NCBI RefSeq assembly: GCF_005889745.1
Contig: NZ_VCKZ01000033.1
Coordinates: 1 to 35,232 of the forward strand
Length of the DNA: 35,232 nucleotides
Reading direction: 5' to 3'
DNA from: Actinomadura geliboluensis
GTDB taxonomy: Bacteria; Actinomycetota; Actinomycetes; Streptosporangiales; Streptosporangiaceae
Shown: positions 6,564 through 14,943 of the stretch, piece after piece
How the letters are laid out: every line of letters begins with the position of its first letter
Numbering within the stretch: position 1 is the first letter of the stretch
Made by a program: the position numbers and the translations under genes
Notes under the pieces: generated by a model
What the model was told of the DNA's origin: nothing
The model's database searches: none
Seen by the model: the letters and a program-made list of their open reading frames with translations, nothing else

Positions 6564-9098
6564 GTGGCAGGCAACCTCACGCGCGACGAGGCGCGGGAAC
6601 GGGCCCGGCTGCTCACCGTCGAGTCGTACACGGTGGAACTGGACCTCACGACGGGCGCGGAGCGGTTCGCGTCCACCACTGTGGTCAGGTTCGGCAGCGC
6701 CGAGACGGGCGCGTCCACGTTCATCGACCTGCACGGCGCCGTCGTGCGGGAGGTCACCCTCAACGGCAAGGCCCTCGACCCCTCGTCCTATGACGCCGAG
6801 AAGGGGCGCGTCCCGCTGCCCGGCCTCGCCGCGGAGAACGAGCTGCGCGTCGTGGCCGACTGCGAGTACTCGCGGTCGGGCGAGGGGCTGCACCGGTTCG
6901 TCGACCCGGTGGACGACGGCGTGTACCTCTACAGCCAGTTCGAGACCGCCGACGCGCACCGCATGTTCACCTGCTTCGACCAGCCCGACCTCAAGGCCAC
7001 CTTCGAGCTGACCGTGAAGGCGCCGCGGGACTGGGAGGTCGTCACCAACGAGCCCGCCGAGTCGGCGGAGGGCGGCACGTGGCACTTCCTGCCGACGCCG
7101 CAGATCTCCACCTACATCACCGCGCTCATCGCCGGGCCGTACCACGTCGTCCGGGACGAGTACCGCCGCGAGGACGGCACCGTCATCCCCCTCGGCGTGT
7201 ACTGCCGGGCGTCGCTGGCCGAGCACCTGGACGCCGACGCCATCGTGGACGTGACCCGCCAGGGCTTCGCCTACTTCGAGAAGGTCTTCGGCCGCCCCTA
7301 CCCGTTCACCAAGTACGACCAGCTGTTCGTCCCCGAGTTCAACGCGGGCGCGATGGAGAACGCGGGCGCCGTGACGTTCCTGGAGGACTACGTCTTCCGG
7401 TCGCGGGTCACCGACGCCGCCTACGAGCGCCGCGCCGAGACGATCCTGCACGAGATGGCGCACATGTGGTTCGGCGACCTCGTCACCATGCGCTGGTGGG
7501 ACGACCTGTGGCTGAACGAGTCGTTCGCCACGTACATGAGCGTCCTGTGCCAGGCCGAGGCCACCAAGTGGACGGGCTCGTGGACGACGTTCGCGAACCT
7601 GGAGAAGGCGTGGGCGTACCGGCAGGACCAGCTGCCGTCCACGCACCCGATCTCCGCCGACATCCCCGACATCCGCGCGGTGGAGGTCAACTTCGACGGC
7701 ATCACCTACGCCAAGGGCGCGTCCGTCCTGAAGCAGCTCGTGGCCTATGTCGGCCTCGACAACTTCCTGGAGGGCGTCCGGCGGTACTTCGACCGGCACG
7801 CGTGGGGCAACACCGTCCTGACGGACCTGCTGGGCGCGCTTGAGGAGACCTCCGGCCGCGACCTCGCCTCCTGGTCGAAGGAGTGGCTGGAGACGGCCGG
7901 CGTCAACACGATGCGGCCCGAGTACGAGCTGGACGGCGACGGCAACTTCACGTCCTTCACCGTCCTGCAGGAGGCCAAGGCCGACTACCCGACGCTGCGT
8001 TCGCACCGCCTCGCGATCGGGCTGTACGACCTGACCGCCGACGGCCTCGTCCGGCGCGAGCGGGTCGAGCTGGACGTGGTCGGCGCCCGCACCGACGTCC
8101 CGCAGCTCGTCGGCAAGAAGCGGCCCGACCTCGTCCTCGTCAACGACGACGACCTCACCTACGCCAAGATCCGGCTGGACGAGCACTCGCAGAAGACGCT
8201 CATCGAGCACATCGGCGACATCAAGGAGAGCCTGCCGCGCGCGCTGTGCTGGTCGGCGGCGTGGGACATGACCCGCGACGCCGAGATGGCCACCCGCGAC
8301 TACGTCCGGCTCGTCGCCAAGGGCATCCGCGGCGTCACCGACATCTCGGTCACGCAGACGCTGCTGCGGCAGGCGCGCACCGCCGTCCAGCAGTACGCCG
8401 ACCCGGCGTGGCGCAAGGAGGGCCTCGCCCTGCTCGCCGGCACGCTCGCCGACCTGGCGCGCGAGGCCGAGCCCGGCTCGGACCTCCAGCTCGCCTACAC
8501 GCAGGCGTTCACCGCGTCGGCGGTGTCCGACGAGCACCTGGCGTTCGTCCAGGGCCTGCTGGACGGCTCGCAGACGCTCGTCGGCCTCACGGTCGACACC
8601 GACCTGCGCTGGGCGCTGCTGCGCCGCCTCGTGGTCACCGGGCGGGCGGGCGAGGCCGAGATCGACGCCGAGCACGAGCGGGACCGCACCGCCGCGGGCG
8701 AGCGGCACGCCGCCGCCTGCAAGGCCGCGATCCCGACCGCGGCGGCGAAGGCGTCCGCGTGGGAGCGGATCGTCTCGGGCGAGCTGCCCAACGCCGTCTA
8801 CCGGTCGACGCTCGGCGGGTTCGTCGAGCCGGACCAGGCCGAGCTGCTCCTGCCCTACGTCGACCGGTACTTCGCCGAGGTCGGCCGGGTGTGGAAGGAG
8901 TGGACGAGCGACATGTCGCAGACGTTCGCCGAGGTCGCCTACCCGTTCCTGGTGATCGAGCAGTCCACCGTCGACCGGACCGAGGCGTACATCGCCGAGC
9001 AGAACCCGCCGGCGGCCCTCGCCCGGCTGCTGTCGGAGGGCCGCGACGGCGTCGCCCGTGCGCTGCGCGCCCGCGCGAAGGACGCGGCGTCCGCCTGA
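6564..9098 (+). CDS. pepN: Aminopeptidase N (M1 zinc metallopeptidase)
   Basis: 844-residue cytosolic aminopeptidase that removes N-terminal residues from peptides. M1 hallmarks: GAMEN exopeptidase motif at 262-266, zinc site HEMAHMWFGD with His296, Glu297, His300, and the third ligand Glu319 in LNESFATYM. Length matches the actinobacterial PepN type, with a C-terminal ERAP1-like helical domain from about residue 520. The start is GTG at 6564, set by AAGGAG at 6553-6558; the overlapping ATG two bases earlier is out of frame. A 17-bp perfect hairpin follows the gene. Identification is secure. Confidence 0.97.
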   Translation: MAGNLTRDEARERARLLTVESYTVELDLTTGAERFASTTVVRFGSAETGASTFIDLHGAVVREVTLNGKALDPSSYDAEKGRVPLPGLAAENELRVVADCEYSRSGEGLHRFVDPVDDGVYLYSQFETADAHRMFTCFDQPDLKATFELTVKAPRDWEVVTNEPAESAEGGTWHFLPTPQISTYITALIAGPYHVVRDEYRREDGTVIPLGVYCRASLAEHLDADAIVDVTRQGFAYFEKVFGRPYPFTKYDQLFVPEFNAGAMENAGAVTFLEDYVFRSRVTDAAYERRAETILHEMAHMWFGDLVTMRWWDDLWLNESFATYMSVLCQAEATKWTGSWTTFANLEKAWAYRQDQLPSTHPISADIPDIRAVEVNFDGITYAKGASVLKQLVAYVGLDNFLEGVRRYFDRHAWGNTVLTDLLGALEETSGRDLASWSKEWLETAGVNTMRPEYELDGDGNFTSFTVLQEAKADYPTLRSHRLAIGLYDLTADGLVRRERVELDVVGARTDVPQLVGKKRPDLVLVNDDDLTYAKIRLDEHSQKTLIEHIGDIKESLPRALCWSAAWDMTRDAEMATRDYVRLVAKGIRGVTDISVTQTLLRQARTAVQQYADPAWRKEGLALLAGTLADLAREAEPGSDLQLAYTQAFTASAVSDEHLAFVQGLLDGSQTLVGLTVDTDLRWALLRRLVVTGRAGEAEIDAEHERDRTAAGERHAAACKAAIPTAAAKASAWERIVSGELPNAVYRSTLGGFVEPDQAELLLPYVDRYFAEVGRVWKEWTSDMSQTFAEVAYPFLVIEQSTVDRTEAYIAEQNPPAALARLLSEGRDGVARALRARAKDAASA

Positions 9099-9121
9099 GC
9101 CGGTCCGCCCGAGGCTGTCCA

Positions 9122-9164
9122 CCCGCCCCGTGACCGTGGGATCGTTGCACGGTCACGGGGCGGG
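9122..9164 (+). terminator. 17-bp perfect hairpin after pepN
   Basis: CCCGCCCCGTGACCGTG (9122-9138), 9-base loop, and its exact complement at 9148-9164. No T tract. It separates pepN from the next same-strand gene, whose ribosome site starts 10 bases later, so it could terminate pepN or attenuate into the next gene. Confidence 0.65.
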
Positions 9165-9187
9165 CTACGGGGTTGGAGGACGGCCAG

Positions 9188-10183
9188 GTGGAGACGGCTC
9201 GGGACGTGCTGGCGGCGCTCGCGCGGCGCCACGCGTTCGGCGATCTTGAGGCGCTGGTCACGCAGGGCGGGCCGGCGGCGGGCGGCGGCTCGGCGGCGGT
9301 CGCGGCGCTGTGCGCGTTCGGGCAGCGCGTCCTCGACCTGGACGCCGAGGACTTCGGCATGCCGGAGGCGGCCGGCGAGGTCCCGGCCGACCTGCTGGAC
9401 CGGGCCCGCGCCAGCCGGATGCCGCAGACGCCCCGGGAGCGCCCGCGCGGCGCCCTCGCGAGCCTGCGCCCCGCGTACTCCCTCCTGCTGGAGGTCATCG
9501 AGGTCCGGTGGCGGCGCCGCGACATGGCCGCGCTGGTCGCCGCCGTCCACATCGCCGCCGAGTACCTGCCGATGCTGGCCTGGGAGCCCGTCCTCGGCCA
9601 CGCCGGCGACCCGGCGCTCATCGGCGCCTCGGTGAGCGGCGACGGCAGCCGGTTCGGGGTGCCGGTGGAGCCGGGCTCGCCGCGGATGTGCGACCACACC
9701 CGGCCGGAGCGCTCGGCCTGCGAGCGGACGCTCCGCGTCGCGAAGGAGCCGGGGCCGGGCTGGCGCGCCTACCTGGACCGGCAGCACAGCCAGGTGGCGT
9801 CCGCGCTGGGCGACTGCGCGGCCCGCTGCCGGACGCCCTGCTCGGTCATGACGCGCCTGGACGACGCGGTCCGCGCCGACCTGACCGACCGGTGCACGCT
9901 CGCCGTGGAGTTCACCGACGGGGCGCTCGTGAAGCTCCGGCATGCCGCGCCGGTCGGCCACGGGTTCGGCGTCCCGTCCCCGGAGGAGGTGCAGGTGGCG
10001 TGGACGCGCGCGCGCAAGTCGCTGTCACGCCTTCCGCTCGGCCACAAGGCGCTGGCGGACGCCGACGGCTCCTACCCCCTGCGCGGCCTGCCAGAACTGT
10101 TCTCCGCCATCGCCGCGACCGATCTGCGTCCCGACACGCTCCTTCAGGACGTGACGAAGCGCATCGAGTCGGCGCTCTCCTGA
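9188..10183 (+). CDS. Hypothetical protein with a cysteine cluster
   Basis: 331 residues, family not recognised. I start it at GTG 9188 because GGAGG lies eight bases upstream (9175-9179); a TTG at 9173 is an alternative. No signal peptide or membrane helix. Residues about 165-235 hold a cysteine-rich stretch: RMCDHTRPERSAC, then ALGDCAARCRTPCSVM, then DRCTL. The C-X3-C-X3-C run with further cysteines could bind zinc or an iron-sulfur centre, which is a guess from spacing. N-terminal helices include a GGGSAAV loop. It follows pepN behind a strong hairpin and converges on malQ, the coding ends overlapping by 40 bases. Confidence 0.7.
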   Translation: METARDVLAALARRHAFGDLEALVTQGGPAAGGGSAAVAALCAFGQRVLDLDAEDFGMPEAAGEVPADLLDRARASRMPQTPRERPRGALASLRPAYSLLLEVIEVRWRRRDMAALVAAVHIAAEYLPMLAWEPVLGHAGDPALIGASVSGDGSRFGVPVEPGSPRMCDHTRPERSACERTLRVAKEPGPGWRAYLDRQHSQVASALGDCAARCRTPCSVMTRLDDAVRADLTDRCTLAVEFTDGALVKLRHAAPVGHGFGVPSPEEVQVAWTRARKSLSRLPLGHKALADADGSYPLRGLPELFSAIAATDLRPDTLLQDVTKRIESALS

Positions 10184-12144
10184 AGGTCCTCCAGCAGGAC
10201 GGGCAGGCCGTCGGCGCCGGCCAGCGGAACACGCCAGTTGGGGTACTCGTCGGTGGTGCCCGGCTGGTTCTGGGTGCGGCGCTCGCCGACGACGTCCGCC
10301 AGCGCCACGCCCCTGAGGCGGGCCGGGGTGCGCGCCAGGAAGGCGTGCAGGGCGTCCACGATCTGCTGGTCGTAGGTGGTCGCGCCTTCCGCGAGGGCCT
10401 GCATGACCTCGGCGGCGGGCGCGGGCAGCAGGCCCTCCTCGTGGAGGAGCGCCAGCCAGTCGCCCAGCTGGCGGCGGTGGTCGGCCTCCTCGTCGGCGCG
10501 GGGCCGCGTCAGCAGGCCGAGGCGGTCGCGGAGCGCGATGTGGTCGCCGTGCACGAAGCCCGTGATGGGCGGCATGTCGTGGGTGCCGACCGTGGCCAGG
10601 GACAGCTCGCGCCACTCGGCCGCGGGTTTGGGACGTCCCCCGGCGTCCCGCTCGAACCAGAGGAGCGACGTGCCGAGCATGCCGCGGTCGGCCAGGTCGT
10701 CCCGGAAGTCGGGTTCGACGGTGCCGAGGTCCTCCCCGACCACGACGGCGCCCGCCCGTTCGGCCTCCCAAGCCAGGCAGCCGAGGAGCGCGTCCCGGTC
10801 GTAGCGGACGTACGTCCCGTCGGCCGGTGACCCGCCTTCGGGCACCCACCACAGGCGCGACACCTGCATCGCGTGGTCGAGGCGCAGCCCGCCGCCGTGC
10901 CGGAACGCGGCGGCCAGCATCTCCCGGAACGGGGCGTAGGCGGCGCCCGCGAGGCGGTGCGGGTGCCAGGGCGGCTGGCCCCAGTCCTGGCCGCGCTGGT
11001 TGAACTCGTCCGGCGGCGCCCCGACGCTCATGCCGGGCGCGAACAGGTCGCGGTACATCCAGGTGTCGGCGCTGCCGTGCGCGACGCCGACCGCCAGATC
11101 GTGGACGATCCCGACCGGCATCCCGGCGTCGGAGGCGGCCCGCTGGACGGCCGCCAGCTGGCCGTCCAGCCGCCATTGCAGCCAGGCGTGGAAGTCGACG
11201 CGCGGGGCGAGCCGCGCCGCCTCGTCGGCGACGGCGCGGCCGCCGGCGTCGTGGAGGTCCGCGGGCCAGCGGCGCCAGTCCGGGCCGTGCCTCTCGGTGA
11301 GCGCGCACCAGGTCGCGAACGCGGTGAGGGCCCGGCCCTCGCGGGCGCGGAACGCGTCGTAGTCGCGCTGGGCCGCGGTGCCGCGCGGGACGCGGTGCAG
11401 CAGTTCGAGCGCCCGGAGCTTGGCCGACCAGACCGCGTCGCGATCGAGGGCGCCGCCGGGGATGCGCAGCGGTTCGGCGAGCGCGCGCAGGCCCGCGCGG
11501 TCCTCGGGCGGCAGCGCCGCGTACTCGGGGAGGTCCTCGACGCGCAGGTACAGCGGGGAGGTGAAGCGGCGGCTCATCGGCGAGTAGGGGGACGCGCCGA
11601 CCGGCGGGACGGGCTCGGCCGCGTGCAGCGGGTTGATCAGCGCGAACCCGGCGCCCCGCGCGCGGCCGCTCCACGCGGCGAGGTCGGCCAGGTCGCGCAG
11701 GTCGCCGATCCCCCAGGACGCGCGGGAGCGCACCGAGTACAGCTGGACGGTGAGCCCCCACACGCGGTCCGGGGTGCGCAGCCGGCGCGGCGCGACCAGC
11801 AGCGGCGCGCTCTCGGCCCCGGCGTGCAGCCGGTGCCAGCCGAGCGGCAGCCGCGCCGTGGGCGGGACGGTCTCGCCGGTCGCCAGCTCGACGCTCGCGC
11901 CCGGGAAGTCCGGCGCGCCGTCGCCGTGGCGGACGACCACGACCGGCGGCAGCGTCCGCGCGGGGGCCCGGACGCGTTCCAGTTCCGCCCTGGCGGCGCC
12001 CGGGGTGGAGGCGTCCACTCCGAGCGCCGCCAGGACGGCGACGAGCGTGTCCGGCGCGACCGCCGCCTCCCGGCCGCGCCAGTCGGCGTACCGCGTCGCG
12101 ACGCCGTGGTGCCCGGCCAGCCTGATCAGTTCGTCGTCGCCCAC
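10144..12144 (-). CDS. malQ: 4-alpha-glucanotransferase (amylomaltase, GH77)
   Basis: 666-residue cytosolic enzyme that transfers 1,4-alpha-glucan segments during maltodextrin and glycogen metabolism. GH77 catalytic residues are visible: nucleophile Asp423 in LRLDHAMQVSRLWW, acid/base Glu471 in VVGEDLGTV, and Asp523 in TVGTHDMPP. The N-terminal extension of about 150 residues before WGIGDL is typical of actinobacterial MalQ. The start is GTG, with a weak ribosome site. It lies 28 bases after the amidase gene and is probably co-transcribed with it. A GH13 glucosidase 14 kb away could use related substrates. The 3' end overlaps the convergent cysteine-cluster gene by 40 bases. Confidence 0.96.
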   Translation of the reverse strand: MGDDELIRLAGHHGVATRYADWRGREAAVAPDTLVAVLAALGVDASTPGAARAELERVRAPARTLPPVVVVRHGDGAPDFPGASVELATGETVPPTARLPLGWHRLHAGAESAPLLVAPRRLRTPDRVWGLTVQLYSVRSRASWGIGDLRDLADLAAWSGRARGAGFALINPLHAAEPVPPVGASPYSPMSRRFTSPLYLRVEDLPEYAALPPEDRAGLRALAEPLRIPGGALDRDAVWSAKLRALELLHRVPRGTAAQRDYDAFRAREGRALTAFATWCALTERHGPDWRRWPADLHDAGGRAVADEAARLAPRVDFHAWLQWRLDGQLAAVQRAASDAGMPVGIVHDLAVGVAHGSADTWMYRDLFAPGMSVGAPPDEFNQRGQDWGQPPWHPHRLAGAAYAPFREMLAAAFRHGGGLRLDHAMQVSRLWWVPEGGSPADGTYVRYDRDALLGCLAWEAERAGAVVVGEDLGTVEPDFRDDLADRGMLGTSLLWFERDAGGRPKPAAEWRELSLATVGTHDMPPITGFVHGDHIALRDRLGLLTRPRADEEADHRRQLGDWLALLHEEGLLPAPAAEVMQALAEGATTYDQQIVDALHAFLARTPARLRGVALADVVGERRTQNQPGTTDEYPNWRVPLAGADGLPVLLEDLQESADSMRFVTS

Positions 12145-12172
12145 GCCTGCACCATGCCCGGTGCGGGCGCGG

Positions 12173-13597
12173 TCACGCCGTCCAGATCTCCGGCGTGCGG
12201 CCGATCCACGGGCGGGCCTCCTCCAGCTGCGCGGACAGCGAGATCAGCGTGCCCTCGCCGCCGAGCCGCCCGGCCAGCATGACCCCGATGGGCAGCCCCT
12301 CGTCGTTCCAGTGCAGCGGGACGTTCACCGCCGGCTGCCCGGAGACGTTGTAGACCGCCGTGAACGGGGTGAAGTTGGTCTGGCGCCGGAAGTTCTCCTC
12401 CGGCTCCTGCCCGTGGAAGTGGCCGACGGGGACGGGCGGCGACGCGAGCGTCGGGTGCAGGATCGCGTCGAACCCGTCCGTGATCGGGAACGCGGCGCGC
12501 AGCGCGCCCTGCAGCGCGGCGTGCGACTGCATCAGCTGCGGCGCCGTGGTGGCCTCGCCGAGGCCGCGCAGCCAGCGGCTCAGCGGCTGCAGCAGGTGCT
12601 CACTCCCCTCCGGGACGGGCGTCATCGTCGCCATCACGCCCCACAGCGTCGCGAAGTGCGGGAGCAGGTCGGCGCCGAGCACCTCCGGCAGGTCGACGAC
12701 CTCGTGGCCCAGCTCCTCCAGCAGCGCCGAAGCCTCCTCGTAGGCGGCGACGCAGTCGGGGTGGACCTCCACGCCCGGCACCGGCGGCTGCTTGCTCCGC
12801 GCGATGCGCAGCCGGCCCGGCGCCCGGTCGGCGTACGCGAGGAACGGCCCGTCGGCCTGCGGCGCCCGGTACAGGTCGCCCGGCATGTGGCCGGCCATCA
12901 GGTCCAGCATGAGGGCCGCGTCGCGGACGGTCCGGGCGATGGGCCCGTTGGTCGACAGTCCGAACAGGTCGGGGACGATCGGCCCCGCCGACACCCGGCC
13001 GCGGGTCGGCTTGATCCCGAACAGGCCGCAGGCGCTGCTCGGGATCCGGATCGAGCCGCCGCCGTCGCTGCCCTGCGCGATCGGCGCCAGCCCGGCCGCG
13101 ACCGCCGCCGCCGCGCCGCCGGACGACCCGCCCGCCGACCGGGTGAGGTCCCAGGGGGTGCGGGCCGGGGGCGCGACGTCACCCTCCGTATAGCAGGGCA
13201 GGCCGAACTCGGGCGTCGTCGTCTTGCCCAGCAGCACGGACCCCGCTTGCGCGAGCTTGGTGACCACATGGTCGTCGGCGAACCCGGTCAGGTCGGCGTA
13301 CACCGCCGACCCGAACGTCATCCGGACGCCGTTCACCATGTTCAGGTCCTTGATCGGGACCGGGACGCCGTGCAGCGGCGGCAGGTCCGCCGGGTCGGCC
13401 GCCTCCAGCACCGCCTTCTCGGCGCGGCGGGCCTCCTCGCGGGCGCGCTCGGCGGTGACGGTCACGTAGGCGCCGACCTGCTCGTTCAGCCGGTCGATGC
13501 GGGCCAGATAGTGGTCGGTGAGCTCGACCGGGGATACTTCCCTCGTGCGGACGGCGGCGGCCATCTGGGTGGCGCTCAGGTCATGGGTTTGTGTCAC
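12173..13597 (-). CDS. Amidase (amidase-signature family)
   Basis: 474-residue amidase-signature hydrolase. The Ser-cisSer-Lys triad is readable: Lys83 in VPIKDLN, cis-Ser158 in AGGSSGG, and nucleophile Ser182 in GSDGGGSIRIP. Substrate cannot be told from sequence; the family includes aryl-acylamidases, nylon-oligomer hydrolases and GatA-like enzymes. It is not GatA here, because no gatB or gatC is nearby. The start is GTG at 13597 with no ribosome site; TAGCGT lies 8 bases upstream and TTGATG 17 bases before that, which points to a leaderless transcript. malQ follows in the same direction. Confidence 0.9.
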   Translation of the reverse strand: MTQTHDLSATQMAAAVRTREVSPVELTDHYLARIDRLNEQVGAYVTVTAERAREEARRAEKAVLEAADPADLPPLHGVPVPIKDLNMVNGVRMTFGSAVYADLTGFADDHVVTKLAQAGSVLLGKTTTPEFGLPCYTEGDVAPPARTPWDLTRSAGGSSGGAAAAVAAGLAPIAQGSDGGGSIRIPSSACGLFGIKPTRGRVSAGPIVPDLFGLSTNGPIARTVRDAALMLDLMAGHMPGDLYRAPQADGPFLAYADRAPGRLRIARSKQPPVPGVEVHPDCVAAYEEASALLEELGHEVVDLPEVLGADLLPHFATLWGVMATMTPVPEGSEHLLQPLSRWLRGLGEATTAPQLMQSHAALQGALRAAFPITDGFDAILHPTLASPPVPVGHFHGQEPEENFRRQTNFTPFTAVYNVSGQPAVNVPLHWNDEGLPIGVMLAGRLGGEGTLISLSAQLEEARPWIGRTPEIWTA

Positions 13598-13605
13598 GAA
13601 TCGGA

Positions 13606-13634
13606 ACGCTAGACGCCGTGTGCGCGGGCATCAA
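13606..13634 (-). promoter_or_regulatory. Amidase promoter, leaderless arrangement
   Basis: On the minus strand TTGATG (13629-13634), 17-base spacer, TAGCGT (13606-13611), then 8 bases to the GTG start. Both hexamers and spacing fit a housekeeping actinobacterial promoter, with transcription starting at or next to the first codon. Confidence 0.55.
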
Positions 13635-13698
13635 AGAGGGCAGGGACGTAAAGGCGGAGGAAGGAGAAGAGTATCGGCCTACCCATCCGTCGCGTAAG

Positions 13699-13729
13699 TT
13701 ACTCACTGTCCCGACGGCGACAATACTAT
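13699..13729 (+). promoter_or_regulatory. Candidate promoter of the NERD gene
   Basis: An AT-rich pocket holds TTACTC (13699-13704) and TACTAT (13724-13729), 19 bases apart. The -10 is a good TANNNT match; the -35 is weak. Confidence 0.35.
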
Positions 13730-13786
13730 TAACCCCGCATGACTAGTCGCCGACCGGCCGGATGATTACTCTGCGCACGGAGGATC

Positions 13787-14677
13787 ATGCCCCCGATGGG
13801 AAAGGGATACGGAGCGTCACTCATGGCGATCATGGAGCGGGGCAACACGCAGGGAGCCCGGGGCCAGCCCCGGGCCGAGTCCGAGGAGTCGCGGCCGGTG
13901 GAGGCACGGTCGGAGGAAGCGCGTGAGCACCATCACCCGGCGCCGGTGACCGAGCGTCCGGAGGAGGGCGAGCGCACCGCCGCGACGCCGCTCGACGACC
14001 CCCGGATCCGCCGCTGGGCGTGGCGGGCCGGCGCGGCCGTCGTCGCGGGCGTCGCCGTCATGGTCCTGGTCGGCTGGCGGCTGGGCGTCGCCGTCGCGGT
14101 CCTGGTGGTCGTCGGCGATGTCGTCCGGACGTCCCGCAGGAGCTCCTCCGTCACCGCCTGGCAGAAGTCCTCGGCCGCCGAACGGCGCACCGAGAAGCAG
14201 CTGAAGTCCCTCCAGCGCAACGGGTACCTCGTGCTGCACGCGCGGGCCGTCCCCCGCGACGACGAGGGCGTCAGCGACGGGCGGATCGACCACCTCGTGA
14301 TCGGGCCGAGCGGCGTCTACGCCATCGACTCCGAGAAGTGGGACAAGCGCCTCCCCGTGCGCACCATGTCCCACCTGAAGCTCTTCCACGGCCCCTTCAA
14401 CAAGAAGGACCGGCTGGACGAGGCGCGCTGGGAGGCCCAGATGGCCAGCAGCATCCTCGCCGAGCGGGTCGGCTTCGAGGTCCCGGTGCAGGCCTCCGTG
14501 GCGATCTACGGCCCGTCCATCCCGTGGAAGGTCATGCGGGTGCGGGACGTCGACGTCTACGCCGGCAACCGGGCCCGCGCCTACCTGCGGCGCCGTCCGA
14601 AGATCCTCACCGACGGCGACGTGCAGCGCATCTTCCAGGCGGCGGAGCAGGCCCTGCCGCCGAAGTACCCCGACTGA
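13787..14677 (+). CDS. NERD-domain membrane-anchored protein
   Basis: 296 residues. A charged N-terminus (1-70) leads to a hydrophobic hairpin at about 80-110, then a cytoplasmic NERD domain at about 138-260 (LQRNGYLVLHARAVP, GRIDHLVIGPSGVYAIDSEKWDKRL). NERD domains belong to the nuclease-related PD-(D/E)xK fold, and their role in actinobacteria is unknown. The usual catalytic strand reads IDSK or IExK; here it reads IDSEKW, so the lysine appears displaced by one and activity is uncertain. GGAGG lies 3 bases before the ATG at 13787, slightly close; ATGs at 13796 and 13823 are alternatives. A strong terminator follows. Confidence 0.8.
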   Translation: MPPMGKGYGASLMAIMERGNTQGARGQPRAESEESRPVEARSEEAREHHHPAPVTERPEEGERTAATPLDDPRIRRWAWRAGAAVVAGVAVMVLVGWRLGVAVAVLVVVGDVVRTSRRSSSVTAWQKSSAAERRTEKQLKSLQRNGYLVLHARAVPRDDEGVSDGRIDHLVIGPSGVYAIDSEKWDKRLPVRTMSHLKLFHGPFNKKDRLDEARWEAQMASSILAERVGFEVPVQASVAIYGPSIPWKVMRVRDVDVYAGNRARAYLRRRPKILTDGDVQRIFQAAEQALPPKYPD

Positions 14678-14734
14678 GGCCGAGGGCGGCCTGCTTCCCC
14701 GGGCCGCCCGCCCCAGCTGCTCGACGGCGAGCCC

Positions 14735-14760
14735 GCCGGGACGTCCGCGTCCCGGCTTTT
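14735..14760 (+). terminator. Rho-independent terminator after the NERD gene
   Basis: GCCGGGACG (14735-14743), TCCG loop, CGTCCCGGC (14748-14756), then TTTT. A perfect 9-bp stem with a T run, one of the few classical intrinsic terminators in the window. Confidence 0.75.
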
Positions 14761-14774
14761 CTCATGCCCGCTCA

Positions 14775-14788
14775 CCGGTTGGTAGCAT
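14775..14788 (+). promoter_or_regulatory. Candidate ilvD promoter element
   Basis: CCGGTTGGTAGCAT contains a TAGCAT -10 and shares 11 bases with the element upstream of pepN. It would give a leader of about 150 bases; no branched-chain-rich leader peptide was found in it. Confidence 0.35.
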
Positions 14789-14943
14789 CGAGGGTCACGG
14801 GCCGGCCCGCGCGCGACCTCCGCTGAGCCGGCGGCAGCGCCGAGATCCGCCGCTGCGAGCACGCTTCCGAAGGCGACCCGCCCCGCCACGCCGAACCACG
14901 CGCGGCCCGTCGTCCCCGCACGCCACAGGTTTGGAGAGGTCAC

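Noticed and set aside
6531-9122. 863-codon open frame antisense to pepN
   Set aside because: Mirror of pepN codon bias; composition is Arg/Gly/Val/Asp-rich with no domain.
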